From NCBI RefSeq assembly GCF_040819555.1, contig NZ_CP161920.1, forward strand, positions 3,595,001 to 3,659,000: DNA of 64,000 nucleotides. The letters run 5' to 3'. The position numbers and the translations under genes were made by a program. The first letter of the stretch is position 1, and every line of letters starts with the position of its first letter. This stretch comes from Nitratireductor sp. GISD-1A_MAKvit. Lineage in GTDB: Bacteria; Pseudomonadota; Alphaproteobacteria; Rhizobiales; Rhizobiaceae. Of this stretch, positions 27,415 through 36,661 are shown piece after piece. The notes beneath the pieces are model-generated. The model was given only the letters and a program-made list of their open reading frames with translations, made no database searches and was not told the origin of the DNA.

Positions 27415-28176
27415 TCCGTTTCCCGCATGTCCTGGCGCAGCTCGGCGACCAGTTGGTGATAAGCGGGATCAAGCTTTGTGGCCTCGCCGCGTGGATGCGG
27501 CAGATCCACCGTATAGGTCTTTTTCAAACGGCCCGGACGCGGCGACATCACCATCACCTCGCTGCCGAGATAGGCGGCCCTCTTCCACACTGTGGGTGAC
27601 CAGAAGAATGGTCTTGCCCGTGCGCTGCCAGATCCGCAGCAATTCGTCGTTCAGCGTTTCACGGGTGAGAAGGTCTACCGCCGAGAACGGTTCGTCCATC
27701 AGAAGAATGGGCGGATCGTCAGACAGCGCCCGGGCAATTGCAGCACGCTGACGCATGCCGCCGGAAAGCTGCTTGGGCAGCGCGTCTTCGAAGCCAGTCA
27801 AACCTACGAGATCGATCAGTTCACTGACGATGCGGTTTCCTTCGTCGCGGCGCACACCGGCGGTGTCGAGCGGAAAGCGGATATTGTCGCGAACCGTCTT
27901 CCAGGGCAACAGGACGGCATCCTGAAAGACGAACCCGACCGGGCGCTTTACAGTGCCGGTGTCAAGCTTGATCGTACCGCCAGAAGCGTCTTCAAGACCC
28001 GCGATCAGGCGGAGGAAGGTCGACTTGCCGCAACCGGATGGTCCAACAATCGAGACGAATGAGCCCTCTTCGATCCGATGATCAAGCGGGGCCAGGGCGA
28101 GGATGCTTCCACCTTCAAGATCGAAGCTCTTCGTCAGACCAGAAGTGGTTATCAATCTGAAACCTTCCAAGGACAA
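27411..28176 (-). CDS. ABC transporter ATPase (SsuB/TauB/ThiZ-like), frameshifted
   Basis: The ATPase shows Walker A (GPSGCGKSTFLRL), Q-loop (FVFQDAVLLPW), signature (LSGGMRQRAAIARAL), Walker B (ILLMDEPFSAVD) and H-loop (LLVTHSVEE). Right after HSVEE the family sequence continues in another frame (AAYLGSEVMVMSPRPGRL) to a stop at 27411 that overlaps the permease start. One surplus base in the CCC run at 27578-27580 (GGG on the coding strand) explains the break. Corrected length is 254 residues. It is the first gene of the nucleoside uptake operon. Confidence 0.9.
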
Positions 28177-28707
28177 GTGACGTGGCGAGATATCACCCGA
28201 GATGCGAGATAGCGTCGCAATTTCTCAAAATTTAGACAGCCTGTCCAGCCGCAATAATGAGTCGGCCTACTTTTGCGATGGAATCACCGTGGCACATTGG
28301 CTCCAGATCAATCCAACGGCCTCAAAGCGCATTGATGTATAATTTCTTTTTTACTTCATATCCTTATCCATCGGGAAGTTGTGCAAGAGTATCACATTCC
28401 ATTTGCCATACCCGTGATCTTCGTCCGTTTCGCAGCTGGTTCAACGCTTGACGATTTCGTCCCTTTCCGTGTTCTCCCGGAAAAATTCTAATTATTGATA
28501 CAGACCGCATCTGAACACGCCGGCAATCGTCGCGACGGTGGCCGCCGATCACTCGACCGACGCTCCACGACTGCCGTTATGCTCCGCTCATTTTCAGCCG
28601 CAGCCAAGAATGACCGACCGAATCGTCGATGAACGGCTTGACGTTCTCCCAATTCCACCCCACCTCTTGCCGCTCAGATCTGCAAATCATCTACCGGACC
28701 GCAAAAC
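28177..28707. other. Divergent promoter region, no gene seen
   Basis: This 531-bp gap separates the leftward ABC/nucleoside operon from the rightward sodium channel. Its AT content rises around 28320-28380 and 28480-28505. No protein family, tRNA or riboswitch was recognised. I looked in particular for a TPP aptamer, because the transporter is ThiXYZ-like, and found none. Confidence 0.5.
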
Positions 28708-29505
28708 GTGAAAGCGCTCAAAAGCCTGATCGAATCCCGCCGCTTCGAAGCGGCCATCACCGCTCTTATCGTTGTCAACGCAGTCACGCTGGGGCTTGAA
28801 ACTTCCGAACGGGCCATGGATGCGATAGGTCCGGCTTTGAAAACGCTGGATCAGGCCATTCTTGGTGTCTTTGTTGCCGAGTTGCTTGCACGGTTTGTCG
28901 TGTATCGGCAGAGTTTCTTTCGCGATCCATGGCGGATTTTCGATCTTCTGGTAGTGGGCATTGCCCTCGTTCCGGCGACGGCCGGGCTCTCGGTGCTGCG
29001 CGCGCTGCGTATCCTGCGCGTCTTGCGGCTGGTCAGCATGGTTCCGTCACTGCGCCGCGTAGTGGGTGGCCTGATTTCAGCCCTTCCGGGCATGGGCTCC
29101 ATCATGCTGCTTCTCGGCCTCGTCTATTACGTATTCGCCGTCATGGCCACGAAGCTTTTTGGAGCGTCCTTTCCGGACTGGTTTGGCACGATCGGGCACT
29201 CGGCCTATTCGCTGTTCCAGATCATGACCCTGGAAAGCTGGTCGATGGGTATCGTTCGGCCGGTGATGGAAGTTTATCCTCTTGCGTGGATGTTCTTCAT
29301 ACCCTTCATTGTCTCGACCACGTTTACCGTGCTCAATCTCTTCATCGGCATCATCGTCTCGGCCATGCAGGCCGAGCATGACGAAGAGGCTTCCGCCGAA
29401 CGCACGGCGCTGCAGGCGGAGCAGGAGATCATCCTCAACGAGATTCGCGCACTTCGCAAAGAGGTCCAGAATCTGAACCTTGAAAAGGCAAGGGATGGGC
29501 GTTGA
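28708..29505 (+). CDS. Voltage-gated sodium channel, NaChBac/NavAb family
   Basis: This 265-residue protein is a single six-helix channel subunit. S1-S3 cover about residues 12-90. S4 (about 96-110) carries arginines at 98, 101, 104 and 107, every third residue. The S5-pore-S6 region (125-222) contains the selectivity filter TLESWSM at 174-180, identical to that of NavAb, with the key glutamate at 176. The C-terminus (about 225-262) is a coiled coil that should assemble the tetramer. The family conducts sodium on depolarisation. The GTG start matches the family N-terminus although the ribosome site is poor. It converges on dcd. Confidence 0.93.
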   Translation: MKALKSLIESRRFEAAITALIVVNAVTLGLETSERAMDAIGPALKTLDQAILGVFVAELLARFVVYRQSFFRDPWRIFDLLVVGIALVPATAGLSVLRALRILRVLRLVSMVPSLRRVVGGLISALPGMGSIMLLLGLVYYVFAVMATKLFGASFPDWFGTIGHSAYSLFQIMTLESWSMGIVRPVMEVYPLAWMFFIPFIVSTTFTVLNLFIGIIVSAMQAEHDEEASAERTALQAEQEIILNEIRALRKEVQNLNLEKARDGR

Positions 29506-29521
29506 CCCCAGCGGTCAACGC
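29499..29521. terminator. Hairpin spanning two convergent stop codons
   Basis: Perfect 9-bp arms (GCGTTGACC/GGTCAACGC) enclose a 5-base loop. The left arm contains the channel gene's TGA and the right arm the TGA of the convergent dcd. No T run follows. It probably stops both transcripts. Confidence 0.55.
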
Positions 29522-30606
29522 GAGCGGAAATGCTTGGAGAGCTTGAGCGACTGGCCCTGATAATTGGATTTCAGATCCGCACCGTAAAGCGCGTCGGGTC
29601 GTGAGAGCATCCGTTCGTACACAAGGCGCCCGACGATCTGACCGTGCTCAAGGATGAACGGAACCTCGTGGCTGCGCACCTCCAGAACGGCGCGACTGCC
29701 CGTACCGCCAGCATGCGAATGCCCGAAACCCGGATCGAAGAAGCCGGCATAATGCACGCGAAACTCCCCCACGAGGGGGTCGAAGGGCGTCATCTCCGCC
29801 GCGTGATGCGGGGGCACATGCACCGCCTCCTGCGAGACCAGAATGTAGAATTCATCTGGATCGAGAATGAGCCCGCCAGCGCCGTCCCCTGTCAGCGGCT
29901 CCCAGAAATTCTCGATCTCGTGCTGATCGCGCTTATCGACATCGATAAGCGCCGTGTGATGTTTGGCGCGGTAGCCGATCAATCCATCCGCACCGCCGCT
30001 CAGATCAACCGAAAGCGCGATGCCTCCCCCGGTGATGTTGGGGTCTTCCGAAGCGACAAGCGTCTCGCGCGCATGCAATTCCGCCAGCGCACTTTCATCG
30101 AGCAGCGCCTTGCCGGTGCGGAACCGGATTTGCGAAAGTCGCGATCCGGTGCGCACAACTATCGGAAAGGTGCGCGGGCTCACCTCCATGTAGAGGGGGC
30201 CGGAATATCCGGCGGGAATCTTGTCGAACTCCTGCCCGTTGTCGGTCATCACGCGCGTGAAGATGTCGAGGCGCCCGGTCGAGCTTTTCGGATTGGCCGA
30301 TGCAGAGATGCCATCGGGTAGATCGAGCCCCTCCAGAAGTGGCACGATGTAGACACATCCCGTTTCCAGAACGGCCCCTTCACCAAGCTGGATTTCATGC
30401 AGCCTGAGCTTGGCGAGTTTTTCCGAAACCCGATGATTTGGGCCGGGCAGGAAGCTCGCGCGAACACGATAGGCGACACTGCCGAGCCTCAGATCGAGAC
30501 TGGCCGGCTGGATCTGGTCAGGGTCCAGTGGCCGATCCGAGGCAAGCGCGCCATTGTTGAACAGTGCCGCAATGTCTTTGTCCGGCAGAATTCCGGCTTT
30601 AGCCAA
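29515..30606 (-). CDS. dcd: 2'-deoxycytidine 5'-triphosphate deaminase, long form
   Basis: This 363-residue protein of the alphaproteobacterial long DCD family has two dUTPase-like halves. The first contains IQPASLDLRLG, ANPKSSTGRLD (nucleotide contacts and a catalytic-loop arginine) and YMEVSPRTFPIVVRTGSRLSQIRF. The second contains EFYILVSQEAVHVPPHHAAEM and HAGGTGSRAVLEVRSHEVPF. The enzyme deaminates dCTP to dUTP for thymidylate synthesis. Its length is about twice that of the E. coli enzyme, consistent with an internal duplication. It is monocistronic here. Confidence 0.9.
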   Translation of the reverse strand: MAKAGILPDKDIAALFNNGALASDRPLDPDQIQPASLDLRLGSVAYRVRASFLPGPNHRVSEKLAKLRLHEIQLGEGAVLETGCVYIVPLLEGLDLPDGISASANPKSSTGRLDIFTRVMTDNGQEFDKIPAGYSGPLYMEVSPRTFPIVVRTGSRLSQIRFRTGKALLDESALAELHARETLVASEDPNITGGGIALSVDLSGGADGLIGYRAKHHTALIDVDKRDQHEIENFWEPLTGDGAGGLILDPDEFYILVSQEAVHVPPHHAAEMTPFDPLVGEFRVHYAGFFDPGFGHSHAGGTGSRAVLEVRSHEVPFILEHGQIVGRLVYERMLSRPDALYGADLKSNYQGQSLKLSKHFRSR

Positions 30607-30696
30607 TGCCCCTCTCCTTGCACAGGATTTGTTTGAACGAGGTTTAGCGCCGCTCGTCGTTGACGCAAGGCGCTTGAAGGTCTAATGGAGCTTTAT

Positions 30697-30755
30697 CCCG
30701 TGGTGATTTGGCCGGTCGGCTTGCAGCCACGTTAAAGAAGTCGCTAAAAGGCCGT
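30697..30755 (+). promoter_or_regulatory. SAM-II riboswitch aptamer
   Basis: The stretch shows the SAM-II consensus: a P1 stem CGTGG (30699-30703) with CCACG (30727-30731), the conserved TGATTTGGCC and GCTTGCAGCCACGTTAAA, and the downstream GTCGCTAAAAGGCC strand that forms the pseudoknot. It sits about 60 bases before metZ, its usual gene target in alphaproteobacteria. S-adenosylmethionine binding should reduce metZ expression. Confidence 0.93.
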
Positions 30756-30768
30756 GCTCGATCACCGG

Positions 30769-30801
30769 ACCGGCATGCGGCTTTTCCGCGGCCGGTTTTT
30801 T
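30769..30801 (+). terminator. Intrinsic terminator between SAM-II aptamer and metZ
   Basis: The stem ACCGGC-AT-GCGG pairs with CCGC-G-GCCGGT around a CTTTT loop and is followed by six T (30796-30801), 16 bases before the metZ ATG. It is the likely expression platform, giving transcription attenuation by SAM. Confidence 0.85.
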
Positions 30802-30817
30802 GTTGGGTGAGATAGCG

Positions 30818-32009
30818 ATGACAGATCATTCCGAAAACGACTGGAAAACACAGACGGCGCTTGTTCACGGCGGGGTCACGCGCTCGCAATTTGGCGAGAC
30901 TTCCGAAGCGATTTATATGACGCAGGGTTTTGTCTATGACAGCGCAGAAGCCGCCGAAGCCCGCTTCAAGGGCGAGGAGCCCGGTTTCGTTTACTCGCGC
31001 TATGCCAACCCGACCGTCGACATGTTCGAGCGCCGCATGTGTGCGCTGGAAGGGGCCGAAGAAGCGCGCGCGATGTCGTCAGGCATGGCCGCTGTCGCTG
31101 CCGCACTTCTCTGCTCGCTCAGAGCCGGCGATCATGTGGTGGCCGGTCGCGCGCTGTTCGGATCGTGTCGCTGGGTGATCGAAACACTGATGCCCCGCTA
31201 CGGGATCGAGACCACGCTGATCGATGGGGCGAAGCTTGAAAACTGGAAAGCCGCGGTCCAGCCCAACACGAAGCTTTTCTTCCTTGAAAGTCCTACCAAC
31301 CCGACACTCGAAGTGGCCGATATCGCAGGCATTGCAGCTCTCGCAAACGAGATTGGCGGGCGGCTGGTGGTCGACAATGTGTTTGCCACCCCTCTGTTTC
31401 AAAAACCGCTGGAGCTTGGCGCCCATGTGGTCGTCTATTCTGCCACGAAACACATTGACGGTCAGGGCCGGTGCCTGGGTGGTGTCGTTCTCTCCGACAG
31501 GAAATGGGTCGATGAACACCTGCAAGACTATTTCCGGCATACGGGCCCCAGCCTTTCTCCTTTCAATGCGTGGACGCTGCTGAAGGGCCTGGAGACATTG
31601 CCGCTGCGCGTGCGTCAACAGACCGAGAGCGCCGGTCGCATCGCCGATATTCTCGCCGACCACCCGAAGGTTGCCCGCATCATCTACCCCGGACGAAAGG
31701 ACCATCCCCAGGCCGATATCATCGCCCGGCAAATGACGGGGGGCTCAACACTGATCTGCGTTGATCTGAAGGGAGGAAAGAGTGCTGCCTTCGCCTTCGA
31801 GAACGCCCTGAAGGTCTTCCAGATCTCAAACAATCTCGGCGATGCCAAAAGCCTGATCACCCATCCCGCCACGACAACCCACAAGAACCTTTCCGACGAG
31901 GCCCCGTGCAGAGCTAGGGATAGGCGACGGCACACTGCGTCTGTCGGTCGGGCTTGAGGATGGAGACGATCTTATTGTCGACATCCAGCGCGCGCTGGAG
32001 GCTGCCTGA
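30818..32009 (+). CDS. metZ: O-succinylhomoserine sulfhydrylase, frameshifted near 3' end
   Basis: This PLP-dependent enzyme makes homocysteine from O-succinylhomoserine and sulfide. Family motifs are visible: TQTALVHGG, GFVYSRYANPTVDMFE, SSGMAAVAA, ESPTNPTLEVADI, VVDNVFATP and the PLP lysine in YSATKHIDGQGR. The protein is normal until NLSDEA. The family end (LGIGDGTLRLSVGLEDGDDLI) is then in the next frame, stopping at 32009. One surplus C in the CCCC run at 31902-31905 explains this, and corrected length is 396 residues. The ATG at 30818 follows GGGTGA. It is controlled by the upstream SAM-II element. Confidence 0.92.
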
Positions 32010-32016
32010 GGGTCGT

Positions 32017-32622
32017 TCAGCCAAAACGTCTGCCGGCCAAAACCATGCGCGATACAGTCGTATAGGCCGTGAGCGCGGCAAATGAATAGGCAAGGGCGGG
32101 GAACCAGGAAGGAAACAGACACATGAGCGCGAAAACCGCCAGTGTCTCGCTCGCTTCAGCCAGCCCCGTGGTGAAGAACAGCGACTTCTCCCCTCGCGCG
32201 TTGCTGGTCAGCCCATGCTTCTCTGCCATGATCGCATAGGCGAGGAAGCTCGCACCATTTACGTAAAACGCGAGTAGCAGAACCGCACCTGCGATTGCGT
32301 TGGCAGCCGGATCGGCGATGACGAAGCCAAGCGGTACGGCGCCGTAGAAGGCAAAATCCAACACGATATCGAGGTAACCGCCGAAATCGGTTTTGCCGTG
32401 GATCCGCGCGACCGCTCCATCGAGACCGTCACATAAACGGCTCAACAAAATGAGAGCGAGACCCGCCCAGTAACCCTGCAATGCAATGGCTGTGGCCGCC
32501 GCCCCTCCCAGCCCCAGCCCGGCATAGGTGACCATGTTGGCCTGCACGCCTGCCGCAACAAGCCTCATCGCGATGCTGGATAAACCGGGTTTGATCTGCC
32601 GGTGCGCCCAACCGTCAAGCAT
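32017..32622 (-). CDS. CDP-alcohol phosphatidyltransferase family protein
   Basis: This 201-residue membrane enzyme carries the CDP-alcohol phosphotransferase signature CDGLDGAVARIHGKTDFGG and the final aspartates of GGYLDIVLD. The spacer after AR is seven residues instead of the usual eight. About five or six hydrophobic helices follow. Such enzymes transfer a phosphatidyl group from CDP-diacylglycerol (or a related donor) to an alcohol in phospholipid synthesis. The exact acceptor is unknown. The gene converges on metZ with 7 bases between stops. Confidence 0.85.
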   Translation of the reverse strand: MLDGWAHRQIKPGLSSIAMRLVAAGVQANMVTYAGLGLGGAAATAIALQGYWAGLALILLSRLCDGLDGAVARIHGKTDFGGYLDIVLDFAFYGAVPLGFVIADPAANAIAGAVLLLAFYVNGASFLAYAIMAEKHGLTSNARGEKSLFFTTGLAEASETLAVFALMCLFPSWFPALAYSFAALTAYTTVSRMVLAGRRFG

Positions 32623-32766
32623 GTTTTCCCGCTTCCCTGTTTCCCTGACCCTAGTGGTTTCGCGGCTCGTACGCTCCTCACAATAGTGTCATGAACTGCC
32701 AGCCCTTGATCTTTTGCCGGATCAGGTCATCCTTGTTTGATCGACACCCGGACGCAGTTTCCAACA

Positions 32767-33159
32767 ATGTACAGAGCCAACACACAATCGATCGAAGTTT
32801 GTGCAGAACCCCGTTTTCTGCCAGCGCAATCGGATCCCGAGCGCGGCCACTTCGTCTGGGCCTACCGGATCACCATCAGCAACCACTCACCAGAAACCGT
32901 ACAGCTGGTGGCGCGCTATTGGCACATTACGGACGAGACGGGAAAGGTTCAGGAGGTGCATGGTGAAGGCGTGGTTGGTGAGCAGCCGGTCCTGGAACCA
33001 GGCGACAGCTACACCTACACTTCCGGCTGCCCGCTCTCCGTCCCGTCCGGGATCATGGTGGGGCGCTACACGATGCGAGGACCGCACGGAGCGTTTTTCG
33101 AGGTGGATATCCCTGCCTTCTCGCTCGATCTGCCGGGGGCGACCGAGCGGATCAACTGA
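32767..33159 (+). CDS. apaG: ApaG (DUF525) protein
   Basis: This 130-residue ApaG protein has the beta-sandwich pattern [43 protein letters not shown] and the conserved [25 protein letters not shown]. It ends with [19 protein letters not shown]. Its role is unclear, and it is linked in other bacteria to phosphate and metal stress phenotypes. The ATG at 32767 gives the family start, and the TTG at 32737 would add ten residues. Its 3' end overlaps the convergent hslO gene by eight bases. Confidence 0.92.
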   Translation: MYRANTQSIEVCAEPRFLPAQSDPERGHFVWAYRITISNHSPETVQLVARYWHITDETGKVQEVHGEGVVGEQPVLEPGDSYTYTSGCPLSVPSGIMVGRYTMRGPHGAFFEVDIPAFSLDLPGATERIN

Positions 33160-34150
33160 AATCCTGCGGATCGAAAACATATTCCGTCGAGCAGAACTCG
33201 CAGGTCACCCGAATGACACCATCCTCGGTGCTGTCGGCCACCTCCTCGGGCGTGAAGCCATCCAGAACCGATCTGATCTTTTCACGCGAACAGGAGCAGT
33301 CGTCACGCACATCCGAGCCTTCGTAGACACGAACACCGTGCTCATGGAAAAGTCGGTAAAGCAGTCGTTCTGCGCCGACCGTGGGATCGACCAGCTCTGT
33401 CATTTCTGCAGTCGCCAACAGCATCCGGGCTTCCTGCCAGGCATCATCTTCAGGGTGGGTAGACCCATCATGTTCCTCGTCGCCATCGCCGCCGGGCAGA
33501 TCGGCGCTGCGCATGCGATCGGACGAACTGGGAAGAAATTGCAATAGCATGCCACCAGCGCGCCAGTGCTCCCGCCCGCCATCGGCACCGGGAAGAACCA
33601 TCTTGGCCACGCCGAGCCGCACCTGTGTTGGGATCTGCTCCGACTGTCGAAAATATGTGCGCGCTACCTCTTCAAGGGTCGTGCCATCCAGCTGCACGAT
33701 GCCCTGGTAACGCTGCATGTCGGAGCCCTGATCAACGGTCAGCGCAAGGACACCCGCGCCAAGCAGTTCCTCCGGCGATTCCTTGCCAGCAGCGACCGCC
33801 TCATCGAGCCGCGCCTCGTCGAAGCGCGCATAGGCGCGCACGGAGTGCGGCGTGGTGAAATCTGCCACCAGCATATCCACCGGCCCGTCGGATCGGGTCT
33901 GGACGATGAATTTGCCCTCGAATTTCAGCGAGCTGCCCAACAGCACCGTAAGCACGATGACTTCGGCGAGAAGCCTCGCCACCGGTTCGGGATAGGTGTG
34001 CCGGGCGAGGATCTGATCGAGCATCGGTCCGAGCTGAACCGCGCGACCGCGCACATCCAGTGGATCCACATCGAAGGGCACGACGTGATCGTCGCCGGCA
34101 AAGCCAAATTCACCCAGCTGTTTGGTTTCGTTCGTCAACGGTTGAGACAC
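33152..34150 (-). CDS. hslO: Redox-regulated chaperone Hsp33
   Basis: This 332-residue cytoplasmic holdase is activated by oxidation. The C-terminal zinc switch is visible as CxC at residues 285 and 287 and CxxC at 317 and 320. Compared with the E. coli protein it carries an extra charged loop (about residues 217-240, [17 protein letters not shown]), as is common in alphaproteobacteria. The start overlaps the argF stop by 16 bases, so it is the last gene of an argD-argF-hslO operon. Confidence 0.95.
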   Translation of the reverse strand: MSQPLTNETKQLGEFGFAGDDHVVPFDVDPLDVRGRAVQLGPMLDQILARHTYPEPVARLLAEVIVLTVLLGSSLKFEGKFIVQTRSDGPVDMLVADFTTPHSVRAYARFDEARLDEAVAAGKESPEELLGAGVLALTVDQGSDMQRYQGIVQLDGTTLEEVARTYFRQSEQIPTQVRLGVAKMVLPGADGGREHWRAGGMLLQFLPSSSDRMRSADLPGGDGDEEHDGSTHPEDDAWQEARMLLATAEMTELVDPTVGAERLLYRLFHEHGVRVYEGSDVRDDCSCSREKIRSVLDGFTPEEVADSTEDGVIRVTCEFCSTEYVFDPQDFS

Positions 34151-35052
34151 CAGGCAAGAATGGCTTTCTGCGCATGAAGGCGGTTTTCGGCCTCGTCGAA
34201 AACCACAGAATGCGGTCCGTCGATAACCTCGTCCGTAACCTCTTCACCACGATGCGCGGGCAGACAGTGCATGAAAAGCGCGTCGGGTTTCGCGTGCTTC
34301 ATCAGCGTTTCGTTCACCTGATAGGGCATGAACACATTGTCACCGCGTGCGCGGTGTTCCTGCCCCATGGAAACCCAGGTGTCGGTGACCACGCAATCGG
34401 CGTCACTGACCGCGTCTTCGGCGGTTTCGGTGAAGGTAATGCGACCGCCATTCGAGCGTGCCCAATCGACGTATTGCGCATCGGGTTCGCTGCCCCTAGG
34501 CACCGCGATGTTTAACGGAAATTCCATACGTGCGGACGCTTCAATCAGGGAGTGAAGTACATTGTTGCCGTCACCCGTCCAGGCGAAAAGCCTGTCTTTC
34601 ACAGGGCCGCGATGCTCCTCGAAGGTAAGGAGATCAGCCATGATCTGGCAGGGATGCGTATCGTCGGTCAGGCCATTGATCACCGGGACGGTTGCATTCT
34701 CCGCCAGTTCAACCAGTCGCTCATGAGCCGTTGTGCGGATCATGATGGCATCCACATAGCGCGACAGAACCTTTGCAGTATCCGCGATCGTTTCGGAACG
34801 GCCCAACTGCATTTCGGTGCCGGTGAGAATGATCGTCTCACCGCCGAGCTGGCGCATGCCGACATCGAAGGAAACGCGGGTTCGGGTTGACGGCTTGTCG
34901 AAAATCATCGCCAGCGCCTTGCCTTCGAACGGCCTTTCGCGCTCGCCGGCCTTCATCCTCTCCTTGCGCACGCGCGCATCGTCAAGCATGAACCGCAGGT
35001 CCTGGGGACCGACATTCGAAAGATCGATAAAGTGGCGAAGACCGCTGGCCAT
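34135..35052 (-). CDS. argF: Ornithine carbamoyltransferase
   Basis: This 305-residue enzyme makes citrulline from ornithine and carbamoyl phosphate. The carbamoyl phosphate loop STRTR is at residues 55-59, with HPCQ, the ornithine-binding DTWVSMG and the catalytic HCLPAHRG. The ATG at 35052 is chosen because GGGAGG lies upstream at good distance, and a longer frame to 35079 overlaps the argD stop region. It lies 19 bases downstream of argD. Confidence 0.97.
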   Translation of the reverse strand: MASGLRHFIDLSNVGPQDLRFMLDDARVRKERMKAGERERPFEGKALAMIFDKPSTRTRVSFDVGMRQLGGETIILTGTEMQLGRSETIADTAKVLSRYVDAIMIRTTAHERLVELAENATVPVINGLTDDTHPCQIMADLLTFEEHRGPVKDRLFAWTGDGNNVLHSLIEASARMEFPLNIAVPRGSEPDAQYVDWARSNGGRITFTETAEDAVSDADCVVTDTWVSMGQEHRARGDNVFMPYQVNETLMKHAKPDALFMHCLPAHRGEEVTDEVIDGPHSVVFDEAENRLHAQKAILAWCLNR

Positions 35053-35071
35053 GCCCGCCTCCCTGGTTTTC

Positions 35072-36265
35072 TCAAGCATCGGCTTTTTCGGTCGCCCTTA
35101 CGCTGGCCGCAGCATCATGGATGCGCTTCACCGCCTCGCGGACCTCGTCTTCAGTGATGATGAGTGGCGGCAAAAGGCGCAACACGTTGTCACCGGCAGG
35201 CACGACAAGCATCTTCTGGTCGCGCAGAGCTTCAAGCAGACGAAGGTTCTGCACCTTGCACTTGATGCCGAGCATCAGCCCTTCGCCGCGCACGCCCTCG
35301 ATGATATCGGGAAACTCATCGGCGACGGCGGCGAGGCTCTGCCTGAACTGAAGCCCCTTCCTGCCGACCTCTTCAAGGAATCCGTCTTCCAGTACGACGT
35401 CCAGCACCGCATTGCCAACCGCCATGGCGAGTGGGTTGCCGCCAAAGGTGGTCCCATGTGTACCAGGCGTCATGCCCTTCGCGGCCTCGGCAGTGGCAAG
35501 ACAGGCGCCGAGCGGAAATCCGCCACCAATGCCTTTGGCAACAGCCATCAGATCCGGCGCAATCTCGGCCCACTCATGCGCAAACAGCCTGCCCGTACGG
35601 CCAACACCGCTCTGCACCTCATCAAGGATGAGGAGCAATCCGTGACGGTCGCATAATTCACGGAGACGCTTGAGCGAAGCATTGGGGATGGGGCGCACCC
35701 CGCCTTCTCCCTGGATCGGCTCAACCAGAATGGCGGCGGTCTCCGGGCCAATCGCCTTGACCAGCGCGTCCATGTCGTCGAAAGGCACCTGATCGAAGCC
35801 TTCGACCTTCGGCCCGAACCCCTCCAGGTACTTGGCCTGACCGCCGGCAGCGATTGTCGCGAGCGTGCGGCCGTGGAAAGCGCCTTCAAATGTGATGACG
35901 CGGTAGCGTTCGGGCTGGCCGTTCACATGGTGAAAGCGCCGCGCCGTCTTGATGGCGCACTCAAGGGCCTCGGCACCGGAATTGGTGAAAAATACTTTAT
36001 CGGCAAAGCTGTTTTCGGTCAGCCGTTCGCCCAGACGTCGCTGCCCCGGGATTTCGTAAACGTTGGAGACGTGCCACAGCTTGCCCGCCTGCTCGGTCAG
36101 GGCGGAAACCAGATGCGGGTGTGCGTGCCCCAGCGAGTTGACCGCAATCCCGGCTGCGAAATCCAGATAGCGGTCGCCCTCGACCGTCTCTATCCAGCAC
36201 CCTTCGCCCCTCTCGAAAGCGAGAGGTTGACGAGCATATGTTCCATAAAGCGCAGATTCACGCAT
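35072..36265 (-). CDS. argD: Acetylornithine aminotransferase
   Basis: This 397-residue class III PLP aminotransferase acts in arginine synthesis. Motifs include [65 protein letters not shown] and the PLP lysine in [16 protein letters not shown]. The ATG at 36265 gives the usual start ([18 protein letters not shown]). A GTG two codons earlier with GGGG upstream is also possible, while the frame to 36358 adds unconserved sequence. It leads the argD-argF-hslO operon. Confidence 0.95.
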   Translation of the reverse strand: MRESALYGTYARQPLAFERGEGCWIETVEGDRYLDFAAGIAVNSLGHAHPHLVSALTEQAGKLWHVSNVYEIPGQRRLGERLTENSFADKVFFTNSGAEALECAIKTARRFHHVNGQPERYRVITFEGAFHGRTLATIAAGGQAKYLEGFGPKVEGFDQVPFDDMDALVKAIGPETAAILVEPIQGEGGVRPIPNASLKRLRELCDRHGLLLILDEVQSGVGRTGRLFAHEWAEIAPDLMAVAKGIGGGFPLGACLATAEAAKGMTPGTHGTTFGGNPLAMAVGNAVLDVVLEDGFLEEVGRKGLQFRQSLAAVADEFPDIIEGVRGEGLMLGIKCKVQNLRLLEALRDQKMLVVPAGDNVLRLLPPLIITEDEVREAVKRIHDAAASVRATEKADA

Positions 36266-36457
36266 CCACACGGTCCCCACTGAGCATGAGATAGGTTCCG
36301 CCCCGCGCAGATACGGGCACGGAAGAATGAAATCAAAATGCCGCCCATTGGGCGGCACCGGAGCGTTTTATCGGTTGTTTCCATCTGCCTGTCAACGCAT
36401 CGCCACGACGGCAAGATGACACTTGAAATCAGCAAATTGGGGAAAACCTCAAAAACC

Positions 36458-36661
36458 GAATCAGCTTACGGTAAGGTCTCTTGTCACGGACTCTGCCAAT
36501 AATGTAGTTTCTCTCCAAGCAAAAAGACTACATTTTGTGCGGCGGACCACATCTACCATGATTATATGGTGCTCCCTCGGCTTTTGGCTGAGCGAGGCTG
36601 GATTCGGATTCCGCACGCTGGACAGGAGCGTGTCCCGATGAACTGGACTGACGAACGAGTC
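36458..36661. promoter_or_regulatory. Cluster of five GANTC sites around the gcrA start
   Basis: GANTC, the CcrM methylation site, occurs at 36458 (GAATC), 36489 (GACTC), 36601 and 36607 (tandem GATTC) and 36657 (GAGTC, inside gcrA). About one is expected in 204 bp by chance. The tandem pair lies about 30 bases before the gcrA ATG, in the 372-bp argD-gcrA spacer, which otherwise shows no gene. Methylation-dependent control of gcrA is known in Caulobacter, so a similar role is inferred. Confidence 0.6.

Noticed and set aside
28177..28707. A TPP riboswitch before the ThiXYZ-like transporter
   Set aside because: The CTGAGA and ACCTGATC-type consensus elements are not present in order on the minus strand.
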